A stretch of 64,000 nucleotides of DNA from positions 1 to 64,000 of the forward strand of contig JALCCK010000006.1 of NCBI GenBank assembly GCA_022640795.1. The letters run 5' to 3'. The translations under genes and the position numbers were made by a program. The notes below the pieces were generated by a model. The model had not been told where the DNA came from, did not search any database, and was given only the letters and a program-made list of their open reading frames with translations. This document shows, piece after piece, positions 1 through 8,730 of this stretch. Position 1 is the stretch's first letter, and the number at the start of each line of letters is the position of its first letter. Origin of the DNA: Treponema sp. (lineage in GTDB: Bacteria > Spirochaetota > Spirochaetia > Treponematales > Treponemataceae).

Positions 1-1075
1 CGTCCGCTACTACAGCAAATCCCATTCCTGCTTCACCTGCCCGTGCTGCTTCGACGGCGGCATTGAGTGCCAGCATATTCGTTTGGAAAGCAATATCGTC
101 TATGACATCAATGACATTTCTGATATCCTCTGTTGACTTTGAAATTCCCGTCATTGCAGACAGCATTTCCGACATCCGGTCGAATCCGTTCTGGCTCGCT
201 TCTGTCGCTTTTTCAGAAAGCAGGCTTGCTTCTCTGGTATTTCCAAGATTCTGCTTGACCATGGAAGAAAGTTCTTCCATAGACGACGTTGTTTCTTCTA
301 TACTGGCAGCCTGTTCCTGGGCACCGTTGGCAATTTCCTGCGACGAACCAGAGAGTTGCGTACTCGAAATAGCGATCTGACTTGAACTGTCAGATAGGTT
401 CCCGACAATTTTCGATACAGGTTTCGTGATTCCGCGGGTTATGACAATACTGAGCGTCAGTGAAAGCGCAAGACCCACAAGGATTGCAACAATAATGAAC
501 ATGACGGCAAGAGATGATATACGGACGGAATCGGCATAGGCGGTTTCCGCATCTGCGATCTGTATGTTTACCAGCTTTTCTACCGGAGGGTTCAGTTTAT
601 TCTTGGCTATGGGGGCTATAACTGTATCAATATATTTGTTGGCGCTGTCGAGATCTCCTTTTAATGTATACTCAAACATTGCCGGACTTTTAGTTATAAA
701 TTCATTTGCCCCGTCTTGTACTTCCCGAAGAAGCTGTTTCTTTTCATCAGAACGGATATTGGTTCCTTCATATTTTTTCAGAGCTGTTTCGAAAGCTTCA
801 CATTGTTCTGTAAATGTCTGTTGATATGTTGTAACCTCTTCTTTTGATTTTCCCGGACGATTGGCTGCCAGTAACGAAACAAGGCTCGCCTGGACATAAT
901 TTTCCATCGTATCTGCATAGTTTACCCGCAGAAGATCTTTTTGATACATCGCTTCGGCCAAAGACCGTGTTGCCAGGGTTGTATATAATCCGATAAATCC
1001 TATTACCGCTGCAACAATGGAAAGTACAATCGCCATGGCTATGATCCGGAATCCGATTCCAGCTTTCTTTTTCAT
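1..1075 (-). CDS. Methyl-accepting chemotaxis protein, 3' part cut by window edge
   Basis: Membrane receptor that should signal to CheA through CheW. About 358 codons are visible; the C-terminus lies outside the window. Reading the minus strand: a basic N-terminus (MKKKAGIGF), TM1 at about residues 8-28, a helical extracytoplasmic region to about 185, TM2 at about 188-212, a short HAMP-like stretch ([16 protein letters not shown]), then the coiled-coil signalling domain with the hairpin-tip motif [19 protein letters not shown] near the cut end. The extracytoplasmic part resembles a four-helix-bundle sensor rather than a Cache domain, but the ligand cannot be inferred. The start ATG follows a GGAGG-type site, 26 bases after the cheW stop, so it is the last visible gene of the cheA operon. 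Confidence 0.93.
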   Translation of the reverse strand, partial: MKKKAGIGFRIIAMAIVLSIVAAVIGFIGLYTTLATRSLAEAMYQKDLLRVNYADTMENYVQASLVSLLAANRPGKSKEEVTTYQQTFTEQCEAFETALKKYEGTNIRSDEKKQLLREVQDGANEFITKSPAMFEYTLKGDLDSANKYIDTVIAPIAKNKLNPPVEKLVNIQIADAETAYADSVRISSLAVMFIIVAILVGLALSLTLSIVITRGITKPVSKIVGNLSDSSSQIAISSTQLSGSSQEIANGAQEQAASIEETTSSMEELSSMVKQNLGNTREASLLSEKATEASQNGFDRMSEMLSAMTGISKSTEDIRNVIDVIDDIAFQTNMLALNAAVEAARAGEAGMGFAVVAD

Positions 1076-1101
1076 TTACGTATCCTCCGTGTGGTGTAAA
1101 A

Positions 1102-1614
1102 TCACGTTTTCTGTTCTTCTTTTATTGCAGCAGTCTGCTTTACCGCAGCAAGCTCTTCATCACTCAGTACCTTTAGTACATCCAGAACTATTTTCATCCC
1201 GTCGGGCGTATCGGCAATCCCTTTAATGTATTCGCTTTTTATTCTGGCATTGATATAGGGTATTTTTGACAGTTTGTCGTCGGGAATATTGATCACTTCC
1301 TGAATGGAATCTACGACGAGACCCATGAGCATATTTTCTTCATTATAGTTAACTTCGACTACAATGATGCTGGTACGTTTTGTATACTCTCTGAATTCAA
1401 GACCAAATTTTAACCTGAGATCAATAACAGGAATAATTTGTCCGCGGAGATTGATGATGCCCCGTATAAACTCCGGTGTTCGGGGTAACGGAGTAATTTT
1501 AGTTATTCCCATAAGTTCTTTTACTCTCAGAATATCCATGCAGTAATCTTCGTTATCCACCGTAAAACTGAGAAAGCGCGCACCATTAAGCAGCTTGCGC
1601 TTCGTCATTTCCAT
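1102..1614 (-). CDS. cheW: CheW-type chemotaxis coupling protein
   Basis: Cytoplasmic adaptor linking transducers to CheA. 170 residues, single CheW SH3-like domain (about residues 10-150) with the typical pattern LSFTVDNEDYCMDILRVKEL, then PEFIRGIINLRGQIIPVIDLR. An in-frame extension 13 codons upstream exists, but the start chosen has AGGAGG placed 6 bases before ATG (bases 1621-1626), so the shorter form is preferred. The last 20 residues form a charged tail beyond the domain. It lies between cheY and an MCP in the cheA operon and should be co-transcribed with them. Confidence 0.95.
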   Translation of the reverse strand: MEMTKRKLLNGARFLSFTVDNEDYCMDILRVKELMGITKITPLPRTPEFIRGIINLRGQIIPVIDLRLKFGLEFREYTKRTSIIVVEVNYNEENMLMGLVVDSIQEVINIPDDKLSKIPYINARIKSEYIKGIADTPDGMKIVLDVLKVLSDEELAAVKQTAAIKEEQKT

Positions 1615-1649
1615 ATTTATACCTCCTTGTACCTGTCGGAAAATCTTTG

Positions 1650-2015
1650 TCAAATTCCCAGAATACGCTTTACTGCTTCCAGTAGTTTGTCCGGTTCACA
1701 GGGTTTGACAATCCAGCCATTTGCTCCCGCATTTTTTGCTGTACTGCGGAATTCTTCTTTTGTCTCGGTTGTAAGCATAAGAATCGGCGTTTTCTTATAA
1801 TTGTCGAGTTCCCGTATGTGCTTCAGCAGTGTAAGTCCGTCCATATTCGGCATATTGACGTCGAGCAGAAAAAGGGAAATAGTACCGGACTCCGGAATGG
1901 CCTGTAACGCTTTGGCGCCGTCTTCAGCCTCACATACTTCAAATTCAGAGACAAGACCGTTTTTGATAATGTTGCGGATAGTTGCAGAATCATCAACTAC
2001 CATTATTTTTTTCAT
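1650..2015 (-). CDS. cheY: CheY-type single-domain response regulator
   Basis: Phospho-acceptor partner of the CheA encoded upstream. 121 residues, a receiver domain and nothing else. Visible landmarks are the acidic pair D8-D9, phosphorylation site D52 in LLDVNMP, T82 and K104 (VKPCEPDK). No output domain is fused, so it should act by protein contact, as in flagellar motor switching, or as a phosphate sink. Because no CheX, CheC or CheZ gene is nearby, dephosphorylation must rely on another locus. The gene is separated from the upstream transducer by only 23 bases. Confidence 0.95.
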   Translation of the reverse strand: MKKIMVVDDSATIRNIIKNGLVSEFEVCEAEDGAKALQAIPESGTISLFLLDVNMPNMDGLTLLKHIRELDNYKKTPILMLTTETKEEFRSTAKNAGANGWIVKPCEPDKLLEAVKRILGI

Positions 2016-2038
2016 GTTCAGCCTCCATGCCCAGATTC

Positions 2039-3352
2039 TTAAAAAAATTCAATTTCCGTATCGTTAATACCAAGATTTACATTGACTTCAGGAACTGCCG
2101 CCTGGATGCCGCGTTCCAGAGCACGAAGTTCGTCTTTTGTAGTAAGCCTTTTTCTTATTTCTACGGCAATGGATTGAGCATCCCCGGCTTCTGGCGTGAG
2201 TACCGTATCAGGGTATTTTTCAGCAAGTGTTTGATCTATATAGTCGCAAAAATCATCCGCCACCATATATAAATTACCGATTTCCTGGCTGGTGATTTCA
2301 TGAAGCTGTACAACTGGTGAAATAACGTCCATACTTTTCGAAAGAGACGCAATGACATCTGTTACACCGGTATACATCTGCTCCAGCCGGGGATAGTATC
2401 CCTCAATGAGCTGTTCGAATGTGCCAAATCCGTTTTTACGTTCGGTCACGACTTCAAGCATTTTTATTCTGTTCTCTGATAATCCGCTTCCAATGTTATC
2501 GAATATTGTTTTTGTTTCCTTTAATGTTGTACCGATTTCGACTAATCGGGCTTCCGTATCTGCAGACAGTTTTTTGATTTCTCCCGCAATTATTCTGAAT
2601 CCGCTCCCTGCACTTCCTGCACGGGCAGCTTCTATAGATGCATTGAAAGACAATATCCGTACTTTTTCGGATATTTCACTAATATCACCTGCTATATCTC
2701 CTATGTGTGCTGAAACCGTTTTTAATTTTGATATTCGGTTATCCAGTGTGGAAAAGACGTTTTCAACGGTCTGGGAAAGTCCTTCAAGGTCTTTATTGAA
2801 CAGATCGCTTTCACTTCTTACCTGTGTAAGTGCGGTTCTGTTACGTATTTCTTCGTCGTACATCCGTATCCCTGCAAGAAAATTTTCGCTCGTTTTCCGT
2901 ATGCTGAGCAGCTCTGCCGATATAGGTTCCGTGGTTGAACTGAGACTTTCTGATATGGAACTGCATAATTCCCGTGAGACTGAGCGGATGAGTTGTGATC
3001 TGATTGCAATATTTTTTTCTGCAGCGGCAAGTTCTGATTGTACTTGAGGAACCTGCTGGTCTTCCGTTTGGTCTTCCGTATCGGCTGCTTCTTGCTCATA
3101 ACTTGCAACTTGCTGCTGATCCTGTTTATTTTGTTGTTCCGTACAGTATTTTTTTATACGCCGAAATGAAATAACCGCAAAAAAGATTTGTGGCAGCAGT
3201 ACCGCCGTTGCGTACAGGGCTGTGACCGGAAGATTTTTGTTTGTCGTGACTATAAAAAGTCCGGCTGCAATAAGAAAGGAAAAAATAAATAAAGCAGTCC
3301 AAAGTCTGCCGGTACGAAAGATGATCACGTTCGACGGGGACCTAGTATTCAT
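2039..3352 (-). CDS. Membrane-anchored transducer without large sensor domain
   Basis: 437 residues. Two closely spaced hydrophobic segments (about 16-36 and 42-63) leave almost no extracytoplasmic loop, followed by an acidic, Gln-rich linker (about 70-110) and a cytoplasmic helical region. The methyl-accepting tip is recognisable but divergent: LSFNASIEAARAGSAGSGF at about 235-255, then IIAGEIKKLSADTEARL. This should place it in the MCP superfamily, signalling from within the membrane or cytoplasm rather than binding an external ligand. The C-terminal part beyond the hairpin (about 310-437) is not MCP-like and ends in an acidic-aromatic tail (TEIEFF). Its ATG overlaps the cheA 3' end by 11 bases and has GAGGAG upstream, implying translational coupling. 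It is likely a dedicated partner of this CheA. Confidence 0.85.
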   Translation of the reverse strand: MNTRSPSNVIIFRTGRLWTALFIFSFLIAAGLFIVTTNKNLPVTALYATAVLLPQIFFAVISFRRIKKYCTEQQNKQDQQQVASYEQEAADTEDQTEDQQVPQVQSELAAAEKNIAIRSQLIRSVSRELCSSISESLSSTTEPISAELLSIRKTSENFLAGIRMYDEEIRNRTALTQVRSESDLFNKDLEGLSQTVENVFSTLDNRISKLKTVSAHIGDIAGDISEISEKVRILSFNASIEAARAGSAGSGFRIIAGEIKKLSADTEARLVEIGTTLKETKTIFDNIGSGLSENRIKMLEVVTERKNGFGTFEQLIEGYYPRLEQMYTGVTDVIASLSKSMDVISPVVQLHEITSQEIGNLYMVADDFCDYIDQTLAEKYPDTVLTPEAGDAQSIAVEIRKRLTTKDELRALERGIQAAVPEVNVNLGINDTEIEFF

Positions 3353-5486
3353 GTGAAATCTCCTCTGGAATCAGCATTTCCTTTCCGAGTTCAATTACCT
3401 GATCTATATCGAGAACCAGTCCTATCGTACCGCCCGAGAGAACGGTACCTGAACTGATCCCCTTTAAATCTTTAAAACAGGGACCGAGATTTTTTATAAC
3501 GACTTCCCGTTTAGACAGAATTCTTTCACTTGCGATGGCAAACCGCTCTTTCGTCACGTTTTCGACAATAGTGACGATAGTATCGTTTCCCTGAAGGTGA
3601 ATTCCGAAGACCTCAGCCAGACTGATTATGGGAATCATTTCACCACGTAGTTCAAGTACACTGACATCGGCGGCCACTCTGTGTACATGTTTTTCATCCA
3701 GTTTAAGAGATTCAATTATTGATACTATAGGAATTATAAAAATATTTTCGCCTGTCTGGACGGTCATCCCGTCTATAATTGCCGTACTGAGCGGAAAGAA
3801 CAATGAAAATGTTGTGCCTTTTCCGGGAATACTTTGTGTCAGAATATGCCCTTTTGCGTTAGTTACCGCCTGCTTGACTATATCCATGCCGACACCCCGG
3901 CCTGATATAAGGCTGACTGTTTCGTTTGTTGAAAAACCTGAAATAAATATAAGATTGTAGACAGCAGTATCGCTCATATCGGGTATATCTTCTTTTCGTA
4001 TCAGTCCTTTTTGGACTGCTTTTTTCAGAATCTGCTCACGATTGAGGCCCCGCCCATCGTCGCCTACGGAAATAACGATGTTGTTGCCTCTCCGTTCTGC
4101 GGCAATCCGGACGGTTCCCTCTACCGGTTTTCCGGCAGCAAGCCGTTCATCTGGCGGCTCTATACCGTGATCAATGGAGTTCCGTACGAGATGCATAAGC
4201 GGTTCTTCGAGGGATTCTATAAGGGTCCGGTCTATTTCAAGGTCATCACCAATAAATTCTGTATGAATTTGTCTTCCGACCTTATTTGCCGTGTCACGGA
4301 TAATTCGTTTAATTGTTCCGAACAAGGTATGTACACTTTCAGTCCTGAGCTGCATTCCTGCATACTGCAGCGTCCGTGCAATTTTTCGTATTTGTGTAAG
4401 ATCTCCGGAATTTTCACGAGTCTGCCCGAGAGAGATAAGCAGTTCTCCAATCATGTCGACCAGATAATTGACTTTCCCGGTTTTTACTTTTATGAATGAA
4501 TCTTCAGCCTCTGTGCGTACTTTTTTTTCTGTCTTTTCGTTTTGAGCTTCTTCAGAAGGTACGACGTTTATTTTATCCGGAAGTTCCGGCTGTTTTTCTG
4601 CAGCTGAAGTGCTGCAGTGCGAACCGGAATTTTGTTCGGCTGCCGGTTTTTTCTCCGCTTCCGGACCGGCATCTGAATTTTCCGAGAGTAACGGGAATCC
4701 GTTAATAAATTCATTTACAGGAACTTGCAGATACTCATCAAAAGATCCCGTTTTAAGATCATCCACAAGTTCATGAGCTATATCGAGCCCTTTCAGCAGT
4801 GAATCTACTATATGCTGGTTAACGGACAATTTTTCAGACCTGATCAGATCAAGTAGTGTTTCTCCATTATGTGAAAGATACCCGAGTCTTGAAAGTTTTA
4901 AAAATCCGCATTCACCTTTTATTGTATGGAATATTCTGAAGAGTTCTTTTACTGCATCCTGGTTAGAAGGTTCTTCCTCAAGTTCCAGAATAAGTTCCTG
5001 CGCACGCGAGCACCGTTCTTCACAATCACTAATGAAAAGGTTGAGCTGCTCCGGATCGATTTGAGAAAAATCTTCCGGCGAAAAATCTTTTGCCGGTGGT
5101 ACGAACCCTGTTTTTACAGACGAAACGGATTCCGGTTTCGCCGCGGAAGTCGTGGAGTCCGTATTGCCGGAGATCCATTCCTGTATCCGTTTGCTTTTCC
5201 ATTCAGGCAGCGTCCCGCTGCTTTCTTCTGCATCTCTCAGTAAATCAAGCCCCAGCGAAAAATCAGATACAAATTTGCCCCAGCTGTCGGAAAGTTCCTG
5301 CCGGCTCATTTCTATAAGCCTTGTACAGATCAGTTTCCCATATTTATTAGTCTGAAGGGTGTCAGACAATTTTTCGAGATCTGCAATGATCTCAGAAACA
5401 GCCAGTACATCACCCGGCTCATATGCGATTATCTGTTTCGTTACGGTGTCAAAGATTGAACCTTGGACATCAGTTTTGTGTTTCAT
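3342..5486 (-). CDS. cheA: CheA-type chemotaxis histidine kinase
   Basis: Sensor kinase of 714 residues that phosphorylates CheY in response to transducers. Domains in order: an N-terminal helical region without recognised family (about 1-110); an HPt domain with phospho-acceptor H187 in FHTIKGECGF; an acidic, Lys/Glu-rich linker (about 255-335); dimerisation and HATPase regions with the N box LVRNSIDHGIEPP, G1 box VGDDGRG and GRGVGMDIV; and a C-terminal CheW-like domain. The extra 110 residues before HPt are unlike the usual CheA, where HPt is N-terminal, and no separate CheY-binding P2 domain stands out. It heads the operon cheA-transducer-cheY-cheW-MCP. A promoter and a pair of direct repeats lie upstream. 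Confidence 0.93.
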   Translation of the reverse strand: MKHKTDVQGSIFDTVTKQIIAYEPGDVLAVSEIIADLEKLSDTLQTNKYGKLICTRLIEMSRQELSDSWGKFVSDFSLGLDLLRDAEESSGTLPEWKSKRIQEWISGNTDSTTSAAKPESVSSVKTGFVPPAKDFSPEDFSQIDPEQLNLFISDCEERCSRAQELILELEEEPSNQDAVKELFRIFHTIKGECGFLKLSRLGYLSHNGETLLDLIRSEKLSVNQHIVDSLLKGLDIAHELVDDLKTGSFDEYLQVPVNEFINGFPLLSENSDAGPEAEKKPAAEQNSGSHCSTSAAEKQPELPDKINVVPSEEAQNEKTEKKVRTEAEDSFIKVKTGKVNYLVDMIGELLISLGQTRENSGDLTQIRKIARTLQYAGMQLRTESVHTLFGTIKRIIRDTANKVGRQIHTEFIGDDLEIDRTLIESLEEPLMHLVRNSIDHGIEPPDERLAAGKPVEGTVRIAAERRGNNIVISVGDDGRGLNREQILKKAVQKGLIRKEDIPDMSDTAVYNLIFISGFSTNETVSLISGRGVGMDIVKQAVTNAKGHILTQSIPGKGTTFSLFFPLSTAIIDGMTVQTGENIFIIPIVSIIESLKLDEKHVHRVAADVSVLELRGEMIPIISLAEVFGIHLQGNDTIVTIVENVTKERFAIASERILSKREVVIKNLGPCFKDLKGISSGTVLSGGTIGLVLDIDQVIELGKEMLIPEEISHEY

Positions 5487-5509
5487 AAGCGACTATCCTC
5501 TCTCCGCAG

Positions 5510-5542
5510 AGTTTAGGAACTTTACTTTTTTAGTTTAGGAAC
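5510..5542 (-). repeat. Pair of 11-bp direct repeats in the cheA leader
   Basis: The sequence AGTTTAGGAAC (plus strand) occurs at 5510-5520 and again at 5532-5542, exactly 22 bp apart, i.e. about two helical turns. Both copies lie between the predicted cheA transcription start and the cheA ATG. They may be binding sites for a regulator in DNA or RNA, or a simple duplication. Confidence 0.6.
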
Positions 5543-5556
5543 ACATAACATAACAA

Positions 5557-5585
5557 TCGTAACCGCAAATTCTTTATTTTGTCAA
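5557..5585 (-). promoter_or_regulatory. Candidate promoter of the cheA operon
   Basis: On the minus strand TTGACA (5585-5580) is followed after 17 bases by TTACGA (5562-5557). The -35 box is perfect and the -10 box is weak, so the strength or an activator requirement is uncertain. Confidence 0.45.
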
Positions 5586-5689
5586 CAAAAAAAACAAAAG
5601 AAAATATGTATATACAACAAAATTTGCCTGATTTTGCTATAAAATATCCAAAGATATGAGAAAATTACCCTAAAACTGTAAAATGTATC

Positions 5690-5701
5690 TACAACGTTGT
5701 A
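5690..5701. other. 12-bp perfect palindrome upstream of the ltrA promoter
   Basis: TACAACGTTGTA reads the same on both strands and ends 14 bases before the -35 box of the LtrA-like gene, within the intergenic region shared with cheA. It could be an operator; no neighbouring regulator gene is seen. Confidence 0.4.
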
Positions 5702-5715
5702 TAAAAAAAGGTAAT

Positions 5716-5744
5716 TTGCATACAATAGGTATTCTTACTATACT
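5716..5744 (+). promoter_or_regulatory. Promoter of the LtrA-like gene
   Basis: TTGCAT (5716-5721), a 17-base spacer and TATACT (5739-5744) form a good sigma70-type promoter. The predicted start near 5751 leaves a leader of only about 13 bases that begins with the Shine-Dalgarno sequence AAGGAG. Confidence 0.75.
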
Positions 5745-5763
5745 GAAAAAAAGGAGATGAATT

Positions 5764-7035
5764 GTGTTGCTGAAGCATCATATATTACAAGCCTGGGAAG
5801 GCCCCCGCAGTGCATCAGATATTATTGATAACAGACGGGTAACTTTTCTGGAGTTATTCTGTGATTTGGGATATTCTGCCTATTTTATGAAATTATCGTT
5901 TCAACTCTCACAGAATATTAGTATGCCGGGAATTTTTATCCATGTCTGTATGTTTGCCCTCGGGTGGTGGAGCTGGCTCAACGGAACGCTTTATCAGGAT
6001 ATACACGGAACTAATGGTATCCGCGACAGTTTTTTTACTTTTTTGCAAATGTTTTTTGTTACGGGAATGGCTGTTTTCTCCGGTTATGCATTTACCGGCA
6101 ACAGCGTTCCATTCTCGTTATCATATGTCGGTCTGCAGGGAGTTATAACCTACTTGTGGTGGTATACGGGAATTGTTGACTCTGCATATCTGGAGTCAAA
6201 ACCTTCTTCTTTTATGCTGTTGATTTCTCTTTTAATTTTTATCATGTCGTTCTTCTTCAGAACACCTTTAAAGTATATATTCTGGCTGGTATCTCTCATC
6301 GTTGGCATGTCGGCTCCGCTTGTTATTTATATTGTCTATAAAGTGCGGCTGAAAACCTGTGGAAAAAAAGTTCCTGCCGAGCGGGCTGCCTGCTATCGTT
6401 CGATTGCAGAACATTCTGTTTCCTATTCACTGACTACATCACTCCGTTCAAGATTTGCAAGGATGACGATTATCGTTATAGGCGAAATTATGACAGTCAT
6501 CGTGAGTGGTTTATCGGAGCAGGGCCTTTTGAATCTTGATGCGTATCTGCTCATTTTCGGTTCTTTACTTACAGCCTGCAGCATGCTGGCGCTTTACTAC
6601 CGCGCTATCGATGAAAAATCGGTAAAACCGGGAATGAATTTTTTCTTATTATATCTTGTCCTTCATCTTCCGCTCACCATTGCGGTCAGTTTTGTAGGAG
6701 CCGGTATTTCACGTACCATCGTTTTATACCGGATGACGCGACATGTACATGATGGAAATTTGTCTCTGCTGCTTGGTTTGTCCATGTCGTTAATTCTTCT
6801 GCTTTGTGTTCTTATTCAGCGTATATTTATTCATGAAAAAAAACATATTTGGCGGGGAGAAAATTATACTGCACTGATCTTTGTACCGGTAGCTTTTGCA
6901 TTGCCGTTTTTCGAACTACAGCCTCATATACGTATTATTTTATATTCGTTAGTTTTTTTTGCTCCCATTGCCGTCGATTTTTTTCAGCATGCTGTTGCCG
7001 ATAGCGACGGTGATTCCGACGGTATTCCGTTTTAG
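5764..7035 (+). CDS. ltrA: LtrA-family low-temperature-requirement membrane protein
   Basis: 423-residue polytopic inner-membrane protein of the LtrA family, named for a Listeria gene needed for growth in the cold; its molecular activity is not established. The N-terminus shows the family signature RRVTFLELFCDLGYSAYF, followed by roughly ten to twelve hydrophobic segments, including FIHVCMFALGWWSWLNG and the central IIVIGEIMTVIVSG. The GTG start is chosen because AAGGAG lies 7 bases upstream; a following TTG codon is less well placed. It has its own strong promoter and a run of aspartates at the extreme C-terminus. Transcribed alone; the downstream lipocalin gene has its own ribosome-binding site 85 bases later. 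Confidence 0.85.
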   Translation: MLLKHHILQAWEGPRSASDIIDNRRVTFLELFCDLGYSAYFMKLSFQLSQNISMPGIFIHVCMFALGWWSWLNGTLYQDIHGTNGIRDSFFTFLQMFFVTGMAVFSGYAFTGNSVPFSLSYVGLQGVITYLWWYTGIVDSAYLESKPSSFMLLISLLIFIMSFFFRTPLKYIFWLVSLIVGMSAPLVIYIVYKVRLKTCGKKVPAERAACYRSIAEHSVSYSLTTSLRSRFARMTIIVIGEIMTVIVSGLSEQGLLNLDAYLLIFGSLLTACSMLALYYRAIDEKSVKPGMNFFLLYLVLHLPLTIAVSFVGAGISRTIVLYRMTRHVHDGNLSLLLGLSMSLILLLCVLIQRIFIHEKKHIWRGENYTALIFVPVAFALPFFELQPHIRIILYSLVFFAPIAVDFFQHAVADSDGDSDGIPF

Positions 7036-7125
7036 TCGTAAGTCCGGAAATTTTGTCCGGATAAAGTTATAGTACAGAAAGATCGCGGAAGCGCCCGTTA
7101 TGAAAACAATCTCTGGAGGATGTAT

Positions 7126-7653
7126 ATGAGAAAATATTTTTTTCTGAGCGGAACGGCTCTACTATTTTTTTGTCTGTTTACCGGCTGTGCTTCACAAAAA
7201 GAATTTGAACCGGTGTCAATGTTCGATAGTGAAAAGTATGTTGGAACCTGGTATGAAATAGCCCGTTTCGATTTCCGGTTTGAAAAAAATCTTGAACAAA
7301 CAACGGCGCATTATCAGCTTGATGGCAAAGGTGGTATAAAAGTTACTAACAGGGGCTTTAACTATAAGACGCATGAATGGAAAGAGGCAACAGGGCATGC
7401 CAGATTCAGAACAGATAAAGTAAACGGAGCATTGGAAGTTTCTTTCTTCGGTCCGTTTTATGGAGATTATACTATTATAAGGCTGGATTCCAACTACCGG
7501 TATGCACTTGTCGCTGGAAAAAATACAGATTATCTATGGATACTCTCCCGCGAAAAGATGATTCCCGAAGCAGTAAAAAACGATTATTTGAAGACTGCCC
7601 AGGCATACGGTTTTGACACAAAACGGTTTATCTGGGTTAAACAGTCAGACTGA
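7126..7653 (+). CDS. blc: Blc-type lipocalin lipoprotein
   Basis: 175-residue lipoprotein of the bacterial lipocalin family. The signal peptide (MRKYFFLSGTALLFFCLFTGC) ends in the lipobox LFTGC, so Cys21 should be acylated. The mature part shows the lipocalin signature around GTWYEIARFDFRFEKNLEQT, plus the internal YALVAGKNTDYLWILSR strand pattern. Such proteins bind fatty acids or lysophospholipids at the outer membrane and are often stress induced. An ATG six bases earlier is rejected because it overlaps the GGAGG ribosome-binding site; the chosen ATG is correctly spaced. Flanked by unrelated genes. Confidence 0.93.
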   Translation: MRKYFFLSGTALLFFCLFTGCASQKEFEPVSMFDSEKYVGTWYEIARFDFRFEKNLEQTTAHYQLDGKGGIKVTNRGFNYKTHEWKEATGHARFRTDKVNGALEVSFFGPFYGDYTIIRLDSNYRYALVAGKNTDYLWILSREKMIPEAVKNDYLKTAQAYGFDTKRFIWVKQSD

Positions 7654-7692
7654 TTTTTTTCAGCAGAAAAGTTTGCCTTTTGTTATACAATT

Positions 7693-7720
7693 ACTTATAT
7701 TTTCAGTAGGAAATATAAGT
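7693..7720. other. 10-bp perfect inverted repeat upstream of the SDR gene
   Basis: ACTTATATTT and AAATATAAGT flank an 8-base centre. It lies between the lipocalin stop and the dehydrogenase start. There is no U-run after it, so an operator is as likely as a terminator. A second shorter inverted pair (GTTAG...CTAAC, 7719-7738) overlaps its end. Confidence 0.45.
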
Positions 7721-7783
7721 TAGATATCGCTTACTAACAACGTATGTCAAGAAGCGGTACGTAATGTATACAGGAGGAGTTCT

Positions 7784-8563
7784 ATGAAAAATATATTTGA
7801 TTTAACGGGTAAAACGGCTGTTGTTTCAGGGGCTTCCAGCGGCCTCGGAGCTGATGCAGCTTTAGCGTATGCAGAGGCAGGAGCCGATATTGCGTTATTG
7901 GCTCGTAGAATTGAAAAACTTGAAACAGTCAGGGATGAGATAGCAAAGAAAACGGGGCGCAGAGTTATAGCTGTTGCCTGTGATGTTACTGATGAACGAA
8001 GTGTAAAAGCTGCGGTAGAATTGGTTTTAAAAGAATTTGGTAAAATAGACATTTTACTGAATGACGCCGGAGTTGCAGTACACGGCAGCGTTGAGACAAT
8101 GACGCAGGAACAATGGGATAAAGCGTTTGATACGAACGTACGCGGGCAGTTTTTCCTTTCGAAATATATTGTACCCGGGATGAAAAAACGGAACTACGGA
8201 AAAATAGTCAATATCGCGTCGGTAAATGCTATTGTTGCAGATAAAGACGATATTTTTGTCCGTCATTCCTATAATGCTTCAAAGGCTGCTGTAAAAGGAC
8301 TTACTATGGGAATGGCTGCTTCGTATGCACAGTACGGCATTACCGTGAACGCTGTCGGACCGGGGCTCTTTGAATCGGAAATGACAGCCGGAACTTTATT
8401 TAAATCGAAGGAATATCTTGATGGGTATAGCAGGCTTAATCCGAGCAGCCGTCCCGGCCGTCGGGGAGAACTGAACGGGACTATATTGTACCTCTCAAGC
8501 GATGCATCGAGCTATGTTCAGGGACAGTTAATTGTAGTTGACGGTGGCGCATCCATAGTCTGA
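7784..8563 (+). CDS. Short-chain dehydrogenase/reductase (SDR), FabG/gluconate-dehydrogenase type
   Basis: 259-residue cytoplasmic NAD(P)-dependent oxidoreductase of the classical SDR family. Visible motifs are the cofactor-binding GASSGLGAD at about residues 16-24, the NDAG variant of the NNAG motif, a serine in IVNIASVNA, and the YNASK active-site tetrad residues at about 165-169. The C-terminus (SSYVQGQLIVVDGGASIV) is the classical SDR ending. The closest-looking subgroup includes gluconate 5-dehydrogenase and 3-oxoacyl reductases, but the substrate cannot be read from sequence. AGGAGG is placed before the ATG. Monocistronic by spacing. Confidence 0.93.
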   Translation: MKNIFDLTGKTAVVSGASSGLGADAALAYAEAGADIALLARRIEKLETVRDEIAKKTGRRVIAVACDVTDERSVKAAVELVLKEFGKIDILLNDAGVAVHGSVETMTQEQWDKAFDTNVRGQFFLSKYIVPGMKKRNYGKIVNIASVNAIVADKDDIFVRHSYNASKAAVKGLTMGMAASYAQYGITVNAVGPGLFESEMTAGTLFKSKEYLDGYSRLNPSSRPGRRGELNGTILYLSSDASSYVQGQLIVVDGGASIV

Positions 8564-8644
8564 AAACAGGCAGCGTTTTACCCGATACACTGGTTTGCGT
8601 ATCGCTATCAGGTTGATTATATTACGGTGAATACTTAGAATACG

Positions 8645-8700
8645 AAACAGAACGGAGTGTAAAAAAGGTTATTGCTTTTAAACGCCCTGTTCTGTTTTTA
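8645..8700 (+). terminator. Probable terminator after the SDR gene
   Basis: AAACAGAAC and GTTCTGTTT form a 9-bp stem with a long loop, followed by TTTTTAT. The loop length makes it less certain than the other terminators in this window. Confidence 0.45.
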
Positions 8701-8730
8701 TATATAAGGAAGATTAGGAGGTAATACAAA

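Noticed and set aside
2406-3047. 213-codon open frame on the plus strand
   Set aside because: Antisense to the cheA-linked transducer; Ser-rich shadow typical of the complement of coiled-coil coding sequence.
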